Part shown: piece by piece, positions 7,001-13,595 of the stretch | Position numbering within the stretch: position 1 is the first letter of the stretch | Layout of the letters: every line of letters begins with the position of its first letter | Origin: Candidatus Magasanikbacteria bacterium RIFCSPLOWO2_02_FULL_44_11 | GTDB taxonomy: Bacteria > Patescibacteriota > Patescibacteriia > Magasanikbacterales > GWA2-37-8 | Assembly (NCBI GenBank): GCA_001783035.1 | Contig: MFQK01000017.1 | Coordinates: forward strand, 5,310 to 18,904 | Reading direction: 5' to 3' | DNA length: 13,595 nucleotides | Position numbers and translations under genes: made by a program | Notes under the pieces: model-generated | Seen by the model: the letters and a program-made list of their open reading frames with translations, nothing else | Databases searched by the model: none | Told to the model about the DNA's origin: nothing

Positions 7001-9505
7001 TTACTTAAGGGTTAAATGATTATCGGTCACGATCAACGAATATTTTTGTTTCACTTTTCTGTCCAGAATAATCGTCGACATAAGCTGCTCGACTTCGTGG
7101 CGGATAAAGCGCCGAACATGACGGGCTCCGTGCTCGTGTTGGGGGAGCTGCGTCACCAACCACTCCAATACTTTTTTATCGCTATGTACTTTGGTATGGT
7201 AATGGTTGAGTCGCTCGTTAAAACGTTGGAGCTCCAACTCCGCGATCGACACCAAATTAGAAGACCCCAATGATTCGAATAAACAGATGTTGTCCAAACG
7301 ATTGATAACTTCCGGAGAAAAATGTTCCTTAAGTTTTTCAACAAGCTTATGTTTGGTTTCTTGGACTTGTTCGCGGCCAAATCCAATCGAACCGCGTTTC
7401 AGATTTTCGGTCCCGTACGACGTCGTTAGAATAATAATAGCATGGTGAAGTGAGATTTTTTTACCAGACGCTTCGGTAATTTCTCCATTTTCCAAAATTT
7501 GGAGGAGCAGCTTAATGACATCGCGGTGGGCTTTATCGATTTCGTCGAACAAGATGACGCAATAAGGATTTATTTTTACTTTATCGGTGAATTGGTTGCT
7601 TTCTTTGTAGCCGATGTACCCCGCCGGAGAACCCAGTAATTTCGAAACACCGAAACTTTCGTTAAATTCACTCATATCGAGCTTGATTAAGGCATCGTTG
7701 TTGGCATATAAAATTTTAGCCAAAGTTTTGGCTAGTTCTGTTTTACCGACCCCGCTTTCACCAACAAACATAAAAGACGCTAGCGGCCGCTCCGGGTTGG
7801 AGAGTCCAAGCTGTGCTCGTCTGATATTTTCGGCGACTTCGTGGACAACCGCTTCTTGGCCGACAATATATTCTTTGATTCTGTTTTCCAGGTTATTCAG
7901 TTGTTTTTGGTTGTCAACAATAAGCTCACTCGGTGGCGTACCAATGATTTTGGCGACTTGTTCAGCGATATCTCGCTCGGTAATTTCACCAACCATTGTA
8001 ACCTTTTTTTCTTTAATTTTAGCAGCCGTTTCCTTGATCATAGCGCGAAGGTCTTCTTCTTCTTTTTTAAGAGCGACCGCTTTTTTGAAGTTGTCTTCTT
8101 GCGCCGCTTTTTCCTTGGCGCTTGTCGTTCTGTCTAGTTTTTGTTCCAAATGCGCGAGCTTGCTCTCCAAAGGCGAATTTTTCGCGGCCAGCCGTTTGGC
8201 GGCGGCTGTCTCGTCGAGCAAATCAATTGCTTTATCGGGTAAAAATTTGTTAGTGATGTAACGCTGTGATAAATTCGCAGCCGCGCGCAAGGCCCCCGGA
8301 GTAATGGCCACTTTGTGATAGGCTTCGTAATTTTCTTTGATACCTTCTAAAATTTTGATCGTATCGGCCAATGATGGCTCTTTGGCAAAAATCGGCTGGA
8401 ATCGTCGTTCCAGCGCCGGATCGTTTTCGATATTTTTTTTGTATTCTTGCGGCGTAGTCGCTCCGATGCAGCGCAACTGGCCGCGAGCTAAGGCCGGCTT
8501 CAGGATGTTGGCCGCGTCCATGGCGCCTTGGTTGGCTCCGGTGCCGATAATCGTGTGCAGCTCATCGATGAACATGATGATCGACGGGTTGCCGGTAGCT
8601 TCATCGATAACCTGCCGCAGTCGCGCTTCAAACTCTCCACGATAAATCGTACCGGCGATAAGCATACCCATGTCGAGAGAGTAAATTTTTTTATTCAGCA
8701 ACAGCTCCGGTACGTCGCCTTGCATGATGCGTTTGGCTAAACCTTCCACAATCGCAGTCTTACCGACACCGGGTTCACCTAAAAGCAGCGGATTATTTTT
8801 TGTACGTCGGCAAATGATCTGGATGACGCGCTCAATTTCTGCCTCGCGGCCAATTACCGGGTCAATATTTTTTTGGACATCCGGATTTGTCAGGTTGGTC
8901 GCAAAAAAATCCAAAGCGGACTCTTTCTTTTTACTTTTTTTAGAACTTTCCGCGGCTTCATCGAGTGCGATAGCTTCATCTTGCGCTGATTCTTCAAGCT
9001 GTTCCACCATTTCTGTCGCTTCTGCCAAATGCGGCAAATGAGCGGCATTAACCAAGACGGCATCGAGCTGTTTTTGCACTTCGTCCCGGTTCACTTTATT
9101 TTTTATAAGCAATTCTTCGATTGTTTCGTTGCTGATAGTCAGTAAGGCGGACAATAAATGTTCAGAACCTATGTAATTGTTATTATTTTCTTGAGCGACC
9201 GACATAGCTTTTTCGAGGACTGTTTTGGTGGCTGGTGAAAGGGGAGTTAGGACTTGTTGGGCGGTGCCGTTGGTTTGCAAGACAGTTTCTTTTTTAAGAG
9301 GCAGATTTAACAAAGCGTCTTCGATCGATTGGGCGGAGATTTTGAGACGGGTGATGATTTCGGCGGCCACCGACCCTTTTTGGTTGGCGACGGCGAAAAA
9401 AAGATGAATTGGATCTACAGCTTTATTTTTAAGTTCGGTAGCCACATGGATGCTTCGGGCAAGAATGTCTTTTAGGTGTGACGAAAAGCGATCTAAAATA
9501 TTCAT
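7001..9505 (-). CDS. clpC: ATP-dependent Clp protease ATP-binding subunit ClpC
   Basis: ClpC is a Hsp100 AAA+ unfoldase that feeds substrates to the ClpP protease. The 834-residue protein shows two N-terminal Clp repeats (about 1-155), an acidic then Lys-rich linker (165-195), AAA-1 with Walker A GEPGVGKT (243-250), Walker B MFIDE (311-315) and arginine finger ERRF, and a UVR-like coiled middle segment (about 445-500) of ClpC length rather than the long ClpB arm. AAA-2 has GESGVGKT (582-589) and ILFDE (651-655), and a sensor-2 GARHVRR lies near 793. The tripeptide IGF (707-709) sits where ClpP-docking loops lie, so ClpP binding is expected; no clpP is in the window. The frame opens at 9550, but the promoter places transcription start near 9546 and homologues begin with MNILDRFS, so ATG 9505 is chosen. 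Confidence 0.96.
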   Translation of the reverse strand: MNILDRFSSHLKDILARSIHVATELKNKAVDPIHLFFAVANQKGSVAAEIITRLKISAQSIEDALLNLPLKKETVLQTNGTAQQVLTPLSPATKTVLEKAMSVAQENNNNYIGSEHLLSALLTISNETIEELLIKNKVNRDEVQKQLDAVLVNAAHLPHLAEATEMVEQLEESAQDEAIALDEAAESSKKSKKKESALDFFATNLTNPDVQKNIDPVIGREAEIERVIQIICRRTKNNPLLLGEPGVGKTAIVEGLAKRIMQGDVPELLLNKKIYSLDMGMLIAGTIYRGEFEARLRQVIDEATGNPSIIMFIDELHTIIGTGANQGAMDAANILKPALARGQLRCIGATTPQEYKKNIENDPALERRFQPIFAKEPSLADTIKILEGIKENYEAYHKVAITPGALRAAANLSQRYITNKFLPDKAIDLLDETAAAKRLAAKNSPLESKLAHLEQKLDRTTSAKEKAAQEDNFKKAVALKKEEEDLRAMIKETAAKIKEKKVTMVGEITERDIAEQVAKIIGTPPSELIVDNQKQLNNLENRIKEYIVGQEAVVHEVAENIRRAQLGLSNPERPLASFMFVGESGVGKTELAKTLAKILYANNDALIKLDMSEFNESFGVSKLLGSPAGYIGYKESNQFTDKVKINPYCVILFDEIDKAHRDVIKLLLQILENGEITEASGKKISLHHAIIILTTSYGTENLKRGSIGFGREQVQETKHKLVEKLKEHFSPEVINRLDNICLFESLGSSNLVSIAELELQRFNERLNHYHTKVHSDKKVLEWLVTQLPQHEHGARHVRRFIRHEVEQLMSTIILDRKVKQKYSLIVTDNHLTLK

Positions 9506-9552
9506 AAATTTAGTAAAGGCAGTATGGTAGTGATTGCGTAAAAGATACAAGT

Positions 9553-9581
9553 AGTATAGAATATTTTGACTACTAAGTCAA
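9553..9581 (-). promoter_or_regulatory. Sigma70-type promoter for the clpC operon
   Basis: On the - strand: -35 TTGACT (9581-9576), 17-nt spacer, -10 TATACT (9558-9553), each matching consensus at 5 of 6 positions. The predicted start is about 9546, giving a leader of roughly 40 nt before the clpC ATG. No other comparable promoter or terminator was noticed before radA, so it may drive all six genes. Confidence 0.75.
9566..9581. repeat. Perfect 6-bp inverted repeat covering the clpC -35 (candidate operator)
   Basis: TTGACT, 4-nt spacer ACTA, AGTCAA. One arm is the -35 hexamer of clpC on the - strand, and the other would be the -35 of a leaderless pgm promoter on the + strand. A regulator bound here would cover both. 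The arm also contains an AGTCAAA heptad on the - strand (9571-9565). The palindrome is short and may partly reflect promoter consensus. Confidence 0.45.
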
Positions 9582-9599
9582 TTTTTTTTAGTCTCTGTT

Positions 9600-10973
9600 A
9601 TGGTCTTTCCCACCCATACTTTTAAAGCCTACGATATTCGTGGTTTAGTTGAAGGAGAGTTGTCGGTTGATCTCGCTTACCGCATCGGCCGCGCTTTTGG
9701 CATTTTTTTGAAAAAGAATTACCATCAAAATCTCAAAGTCGTGGTGGGACGAGACATGCGCGAGAGCAGCCCCGGGTATGAGTCGGCGGTTGTTGGCGGG
9801 CTGACCGATGAAGGCTGGAATGTTGTCGAGATCGGGCTAGCGACGACGCCATTGTTCAATTTTGCTTGTGCCCACTATGCCGAGCATGCCGGCGGCATCA
9901 TGATTACCGCCAGCCATAACCCGGCCCAGTACAATGGATTCAAAATGACTCTAGGTAACGGTTTGCCGGTTGGCAAAAAAACCGGCATGAGCGACATTCG
10001 CGACCTGGTCGAACAAGGAAAGTTTGGATTAATCGAGAAAAAAGGCACGGTTGAACATTTGATGGTTCTGGGAGATTACTTAAAAAAAGTTCTTAGTCTG
10101 GTCGATGTAAAATCCTTAAAGCCGTGTAAAGTGGTTATTGATTGCGGCAATGGTATGGCTGACGTGACTTTTTCGGCGTTACTTGAGAAGTTGCCGGTGA
10201 AAGTTGATTATCTATTCCGTGATCCAGATGGACGATTTCCTAACCATGAAGCAAATCCTCTCAAGGCTGAAACACTTCGCGATTTGCAGAGGCGTGTGGT
10301 CGAAACCGGCGCCGATTTTGGTTTTGCTCTGGATGGCGATGCCGACCGTGTCGGTCTGGTTGATGAAGAAGGAAAAGTGGTTGATCCGTCATTTGTCGGC
10401 GTATTGCTCGGGCTCGAAGTGTTGCGAAAACATCCGAAAGCAGTCATGCTCTATGATTTGCGTTCGAGCATGATTGTGCCTGAAACATGGGAGGCGCATG
10501 GAGCTATAACCGAGAAATGTATGGTCGGTCACGCGCTCATTAAAAAAGATTTAAAAGAAAAGGGCGCGATGTTCGCGAGCGAGTTGTCACTGCATTTATA
10601 TTACCATGACATGTACGATGTTGAATCGTCGGATTTATCTTTGTTATACGTTTTACAAATGTTGTCGCGCGAAAAAAAGAAATTGAGCGCTTTGGTTGCT
10701 CCGCTCAAAAAATACGCCCATTCCGGTGAAATTAATTTTGAAACAAAACACGCCGCAGAAATAATCGTCGGGCTGGTAAAAAAATATGCCGGGGAAACTG
10801 TAGAAACTTCGCATCTCGACGGTTTATTTATGCGCCTTTCGTGGGGTTGGATGAATGTCCGGATGAGTAATACCGAACCGCTTCTGCGTTTGAATTTGGA
10901 AACTCCCAACAAAGAAATCACCGAGGAAAAGATAGTGGAAATTGGAAACTTTATCAAAAATTTTACCACCTAG
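9600..10973 (+). CDS. Phosphomannomutase/phosphoglucomutase (alpha-D-phosphohexomutase family)
   Basis: The enzyme interconverts hexose 1- and 6-phosphates (mannose or glucose) through a phosphoserine, supplying sugar nucleotides for surface polysaccharides. The 457-residue protein has FKAYDIRG near the N-terminus (8-15), the phosphoserine loop TASHNP with S105 (103-108), the metal loop DGDADR (245-250) and the phosphate-binding loop RMSNTEP (421-427). The sugar-binding loop, usually GExSGH, reads SELSLH (327-332): Glu, Ser and His are kept but both Gly are replaced. Length is normal for bacterial PMM/PGM. ATG at 9600 sits the usual few residues before KAYDIRG. It is transcribed alone on the + strand, divergent from clpC. 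Mannose versus glucose preference cannot be told, so no symbol is given (manB or pgm/algC type). Confidence 0.92.
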   Translation: MVFPTHTFKAYDIRGLVEGELSVDLAYRIGRAFGIFLKKNYHQNLKVVVGRDMRESSPGYESAVVGGLTDEGWNVVEIGLATTPLFNFACAHYAEHAGGIMITASHNPAQYNGFKMTLGNGLPVGKKTGMSDIRDLVEQGKFGLIEKKGTVEHLMVLGDYLKKVLSLVDVKSLKPCKVVIDCGNGMADVTFSALLEKLPVKVDYLFRDPDGRFPNHEANPLKAETLRDLQRRVVETGADFGFALDGDADRVGLVDEEGKVVDPSFVGVLLGLEVLRKHPKAVMLYDLRSSMIVPETWEAHGAITEKCMVGHALIKKDLKEKGAMFASELSLHLYYHDMYDVESSDLSLLYVLQMLSREKKKLSALVAPLKKYAHSGEINFETKHAAEIIVGLVKKYAGETVETSHLDGLFMRLSWGWMNVRMSNTEPLLRLNLETPNKEITEEKIVEIGNFIKNFTT

Positions 10974-11029
10974 TTTATAGGCTGAAGATCGATGACCACA
11001 TTCCGGATCGTCAAAACCCGCCGGTCTTA

Positions 11030-11917
11030 TTAGGCTCCGCTTTCGCGAAGTTTTTTAATGCGATCATCTAGCGGGGGATGGGTGGAGAAAAGCGATTTGA
11101 CGGTGGAACTTTTGAAAGGGTTGGAGAAAAACATATGTGCCGTCGCTCTTGAAACCTCTGGCATCGGTTGGTTGTGGGCGGCAATTTTTTCTAGTGCCCG
11201 CGCCAGGCCTTCCGGGTAGCGGGTCAAGAGCGCTCCCGAAGCATCGGCCAAGAATTCGCGTCGGCGTGAAATAGCTAATTTTATAAGCTCGGCAATGAGC
11301 GGCGACAGTATGGCTAAGACGATTCCCACCAACATTAAAATGCCGCCAACCTGGCCTCCTTCGCGGCCACGTCGTCCGCCAAACAGCAGGCGGCTTCGTA
11401 AAAATATGTGCGCCAAAATCGAAATCGAGCCGACCATCACCGCCACCAATGTCATAAATCGGATGTCATAATTTTGGATATGCGATAACTCATGGGCCAG
11501 CACACCTTCCAATTCTTCATTTTCTAAATAAGTAATCGCCCCTCTGGTAATGGCCACGGAGGCCATCTCCGGCTTGCGACCGGTTGCGAAAGCATTGATC
11601 GCGTTATCTTCAATAATATAAATTTTAGGGACCGGCAATCCCGAGGTAATACACAAATTTTCCACCAGTCGATAGACATACTTATTGTCTTCTTCGGAAA
11701 TCGGTCTGGCACCACTCGACCATAAGGCAATTTTATCGCCTTGGAAGTATGAAACAAGCGTACTCCCCAGCGAGATGATTATTGCTATCCAGACACCGCT
11801 GTAAGTTTCATCGCCGCTGGCTCGACTGTATATATAACCAAGGCCAATAATCATGGCGATAAAAACCATCGTCAGAATGACTGATTTTCGTTTGTTCGAA
11901 GCTATTTGTGAATACAT
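11030..11917 (-). CDS. htpX: Membrane zinc metalloprotease HtpX (M48B)
   Basis: HtpX degrades misfolded membrane proteins, with its active site facing the cytoplasm. The 295-residue protein has hydrophobic segments at about 13-30, 41-58, 153-173 and 191-216, the zinc motif HELSH (142-146), the third ligand in REFLADA (E221), and the family's C-terminal FSTHPPLDDRI (277-287). The internal NAFATGR (108-114) is also typical. Length is normal. The gene lies 6 nt after lemA, an arrangement seen in many bacteria, so the two should be one transcript. No Shine-Dalgarno sequence precedes ATG 11917. It converges on the phosphohexomutase gene with 56 nt between stops and no clear terminator. Confidence 0.96.
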   Translation of the reverse strand: MYSQIASNKRKSVILTMVFIAMIIGLGYIYSRASGDETYSGVWIAIIISLGSTLVSYFQGDKIALWSSGARPISEEDNKYVYRLVENLCITSGLPVPKIYIIEDNAINAFATGRKPEMASVAITRGAITYLENEELEGVLAHELSHIQNYDIRFMTLVAVMVGSISILAHIFLRSRLLFGGRRGREGGQVGGILMLVGIVLAILSPLIAELIKLAISRRREFLADASGALLTRYPEGLARALEKIAAHNQPMPEVSRATAHMFFSNPFKSSTVKSLFSTHPPLDDRIKKLRESGA

Positions 11918-11923
11918 GTGATA

Positions 11924-12490
11924 TTAGAACTGGACTTTGACATTCTCACGTTCGCTTTCCGCCGCCTGGAAGAATTCGTAATTCTTGAAATGAAGCATGC
12001 CGGCAATCGTGTTAGTGGGGAAGATCTGGATTTTCGTGTTGAAATCGCGGACATTGCCGTTATAAAAACGGCGCGAGGCCTGGATTTTGTTTTCCGTGTC
12101 GGAGATCTCATCCTGTAATTGTAAAAAGTTTTGGCTGGCTTTCAAATCGGGATAATTTTCCGAAACAGCGAATAAGGTCTTTAAGACGCCCGACAGCTGA
12201 TTTTCCACCTGTTCGCGATCGGCCAGCGATGCTTTTGGATCATCGTGTACTTTCATAGCTGACGTTCTGGCCTCGGTTAATTTTACCAGAGTGTCGCGTT
12301 CATGATTCATATAACCTTTCACGGTTTCGACGAGGTTTGGTATCAAATCATATCGGCGTTTCAATTGCACATCTATGTCGCTATAGGCCTCATCGACGCG
12401 ATTTTTTGAGCGGATCAGCCCATTATAGGTCAAAATAAGCCAGACCAGGACAGCACCGACAACCGCGAGAATTATATACGTTAGGTTCAT
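11924..12490 (-). CDS. lemA: LemA family membrane protein
   Basis: LemA proteins are small membrane proteins of uncertain function, often encoded beside htpX. The 188-residue protein has an N-terminal hydrophobic helix (about 4-21) with a very short external tail, then a helical domain starting with the characteristic YNGLIRSKNRVDEAYSDIDV (22-41) and RRYDLIPNLVETVKGY (45-60), and ends in LHFKNYEFF (165-173). Length matches the family. The gene is the first of a two-gene unit with htpX. The promoter lies about 50 nt upstream, and there is no Shine-Dalgarno sequence before ATG 12490. A regulatory or substrate-presenting role toward HtpX is an inference from the linkage. Confidence 0.95.
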   Translation of the reverse strand: MNLTYIILAVVGAVLVWLILTYNGLIRSKNRVDEAYSDIDVQLKRRYDLIPNLVETVKGYMNHERDTLVKLTEARTSAMKVHDDPKASLADREQVENQLSGVLKTLFAVSENYPDLKASQNFLQLQDEISDTENKIQASRRFYNGNVRDFNTKIQIFPTNTIAGMLHFKNYEFFQAAESERENVKVQF

Positions 12491-12520
12491 ACGTTTGGTT
12501 ATAGATAAGGGTAAGACCCC

Positions 12521-12549
12521 TTTATTTTTTAATAAACGTAGTATATAAT
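12521..12549 (+). promoter_or_regulatory. Promoter for rseP with consensus -10
   Basis: A perfect TATAAT lies at 12544-12549. The hexamer 17 nt upstream is TTTATT (12521-12526), only 3 of 6. The predicted start is about 12556, with a leader of about 51 nt containing the tandem repeat. It overlaps the lemA promoter back to back. Confidence 0.55.
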
Positions 12550-12569
12550 AGAACCATTCATTTTGGCAA
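12540..12569 (-). promoter_or_regulatory. Sigma70-type promoter for lemA-htpX
   Basis: On the - strand: TTGCCA (12569-12564), 18-nt spacer, TATACT (12545-12540); each hexamer matches 5 of 6. The predicted start is near 12533, giving a leader of about 43 nt. Its -10 overlaps the -10 of the rseP promoter on the opposite strand. Confidence 0.65.
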
Positions 12570-12601
12570 TGGTGGCCGATACGGATGGTGGCCGATTACG
12601 G
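12569..12601 (+). repeat. Tandem duplication of a 16/17-bp unit in the rseP leader
   Basis: Unit ATGGTGGCCGATACGG (12569-12584) is directly followed by the same unit with one extra T (12585-12601). The second copy ends in the GGAG that could act as ribosome site, only 3 nt from the rseP ATG. The copies differ by one inserted base. Confidence 0.85.
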
Positions 12602-12606
12602 AGATT

Positions 12607-13595
12607 ATGTTTACCTTATTTATTTTTATAGCCGTTTTGGCAATCCTGGTCCTGTCTCACGAATTCGGGCATTTTATTGTTGCTCGAAAAAACGGCATTC
12701 GCGTGGATGAATTTGGTTTTGGCTTTCCGCCGCGCATCTTGGGCGTGCGCCGCTATAAAGAAAATAGCCGTAGCCGCTGGAAATTTGTCTGGGGTCATCC
12801 GAAAGATGAAATGACCGGTGTAAAACCGACACTCTATTCTTTCAACCTTATTCCACTCGGCGGTTTTGTGCGTATCAAAGGAGAAAATGCGACTGAACCG
12901 GGTGCAGATGATGCCGATAGTTTTTTGACTAAAAAAGTATGGCAAAAAGCCAGCGTGCTTGTTGCCGGTGTGTTCATGAATATTTTGGTGGCGGCGGTAC
13001 TTTTGTCCGTCGGATACATGGTTGGTTTACCTGAGACGGCGGACAGTGGGCGGTCGCTCGTCAATCAAAGTTTGCACATTGTACAAGTCTTACCCGGCAA
13101 ACCGGCCGATCAAGCAGGCTTCATAATCGGTGATTTGGTATTACAGGTGGGAGAGCTTAGCAACCCGCGCCTGACCCAATTTCAAGAATATGTTTACAAT
13201 CATCAGGACCAAGAAATCACTGTCGTGCTCGAAAGGAACGACGAACAGATTATCCAAAAAATAACGCCTCGGTTCATGGATGAAACCGGCCAGGCCGGTA
13301 TCGGCGTAGCCATGGCCGAAATCGGTTTGGCGAAATATCCTTGGTACAAAGCTATCTACCATGGTGTGGCAGCCACCGGGTTTTATCTTAAAGAAATAAT
13401 TATTGCTTTCGCCTTGCTCATTAAAGGGATATTCACCGGCTCGGGAGTGGGTGAAGCGGTTTCCGGTCCGGTTGGCGTTGCCGTTTTAACTGGGCAAGTC
13501 GCCCGATTAGGTATTGTTTATCTCATCCAATTTACGGCGTTATTATCGCTCAACCTGGCTGTGCTGAACATTTTACCGATTCCAGCGCTCGATGG
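12607..13595 (+). CDS. rseP: RIP metalloprotease RseP / site-2 protease (M50), 3' truncated by window edge
   Basis: This intramembrane zinc protease cuts transmembrane segments, classically anti-sigma factors or signal-peptide remnants. The frame is open from ATG 12607 to the right edge (329 full codons). Visible features are first-helix HEFGH (18-22) with two zinc ligands and the catalytic Glu, NLIPLGGF (80-87), a second hydrophobic segment (about 115-140), a PDZ domain (about 155-222, with PADQAGFIIGD at 166-176), a hydrophobic segment near 257-276, GPVG (287-290) and the start of the last catalytic helix NILPIPALD (321-329). D329 is the third zinc ligand of the LDG motif; the sequence stops right after it. 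Missing is only a short C-terminal helix. The gene is divergent from lemA-htpX. No in-frame start lies closely upstream. Confidence 0.95.
   Translation, partial: MFTLFIFIAVLAILVLSHEFGHFIVARKNGIRVDEFGFGFPPRILGVRRYKENSRSRWKFVWGHPKDEMTGVKPTLYSFNLIPLGGFVRIKGENATEPGADDADSFLTKKVWQKASVLVAGVFMNILVAAVLLSVGYMVGLPETADSGRSLVNQSLHIVQVLPGKPADQAGFIIGDLVLQVGELSNPRLTQFQEYVYNHQDQEITVVLERNDEQIIQKITPRFMDETGQAGIGVAMAEIGLAKYPWYKAIYHGVAATGFYLKEIIIAFALLIKGIFTGSGVGEAVSGPVGVAVLTGQVARLGIVYLIQFTALLSLNLAVLNILPIPALD

Larger units (their letters stand above)
9534..9594 (+). promoter_or_regulatory. Two alternative promoter readings for pgm/manB
   Basis: Option A: TTGCGT (9534-9539), 17 nt, TAGAAT (9557-9562), start about 9569, leader about 31 nt. 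Its -10 overlaps the clpC -10 on the other strand. Option B: TTGACT (9566-9571), 17 nt, TAGTCT (9589-9594), start at or next to the ATG at 9600, giving a leaderless mRNA. A has the better -10, B the better -35. There is no Shine-Dalgarno sequence before 9600. Confidence 0.4.

Noticed and set aside
7614..8261. 215-codon open frame on the + strand inside clpC
   Set aside because: Antisense shadow of a strongly conserved AAA+ gene. The translated protein is Ser/Leu-rich with no recognisable domain and no promoter was seen.
9506..9550. N-terminal extension of ClpC by 15 residues
   Set aside because: It would start at or upstream of the predicted transcription start (about 9546), and family members begin at [12 protein letters not shown] sequence.
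9551..9600. CIRCE/HrcA operator or a complete CtsR operator before clpC
   Set aside because: No TTAGCACTC-N9-GAGTGCTAA. Only one AGTCAAA heptad, without the second direct heptad CtsR needs.
11039..11056. Terminator for the phosphohexomutase gene inside the htpX 3' end
   Set aside because: CTTTCGCGAAG followed by six T looks suggestive, but the stem is only about three pairs around a small loop.
12507..12530. Hairpin AAGGG/CCCTT with a following T run in the lemA leader
   Set aside because: Five-pair stem only. In the T-run orientation no + strand gene precedes it, so there is nothing obvious to terminate.
12585..12700. Alternative start ATG in the second repeat copy as an upstream open frame
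   Set aside because: It is out of frame with rseP and runs into the conserved HEFGH region as a low-quality translation. No support as a gene.

Overview
The window reads as a compact bacterial chromosome segment of a Patescibacteria/CPR-type genome, most likely Parcubacteria-like. This is inference. It rests on tightly packed genes, the near absence of Shine-Dalgarno sequences, and a two-helix TrbC/VirB2-like membrane unit of the kind common in those genomes. TGA is used as a stop, so the standard bacterial code applies. No tRNA, rRNA, CRISPR array or insertion sequence was seen, and no stretch over 300 bases lacks a gene.

Layout. (1) 3-1352 (+): the C-terminal two thirds of the RecG branch-migration helicase, cut by the left edge. 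(2) 9505 down to 1408 (-): a six-gene unit reading clpC, a hypothetical membrane protein, a membrane-anchored beta-propeller protein, a membrane-anchored thioredoxin/DsbA-fold protein without CxxC, a pilin-like/M15-peptidase fusion, and radA. Gaps are -4 to 16 nt, and one good sigma70-type promoter lies in front of clpC. (3) 9600-10973 (+): a phosphomannomutase/phosphoglucomutase, divergent from clpC. (4) 12490 down to 11030 (-): lemA then htpX. (5) 12607 to the right edge (+): the RseP/site-2-type intramembrane protease, cut at its LDG motif and divergent from lemA-htpX.

How the genes fit together. ClpC, HtpX and RseP form a protein-quality-control neighbourhood (cytosolic AAA+ unfoldase, membrane M48 protease, intramembrane M50 protease). 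RecG and RadA, convergent, both act on recombination intermediates. In Firmicutes clpC and radA sit next to each other in the ctsR operon. Here the same pair is kept, but four envelope genes lie between them. Those four (disordered/coiled-coil membrane protein, propeller, redox-dead DsbA fold, Cys-rich M15 peptidase with pilin-like helices) are the best candidate for an undescribed system, plausibly an extracytoplasmic wall-remodelling or surface complex under clpC control.

Regulation. The clpC/pgm and lemA/rseP divergent intergenic regions share a 13-bp core identical at 12 positions (9551-9563 and 12538-12550). In each, overlapping -10 elements point in opposite directions.
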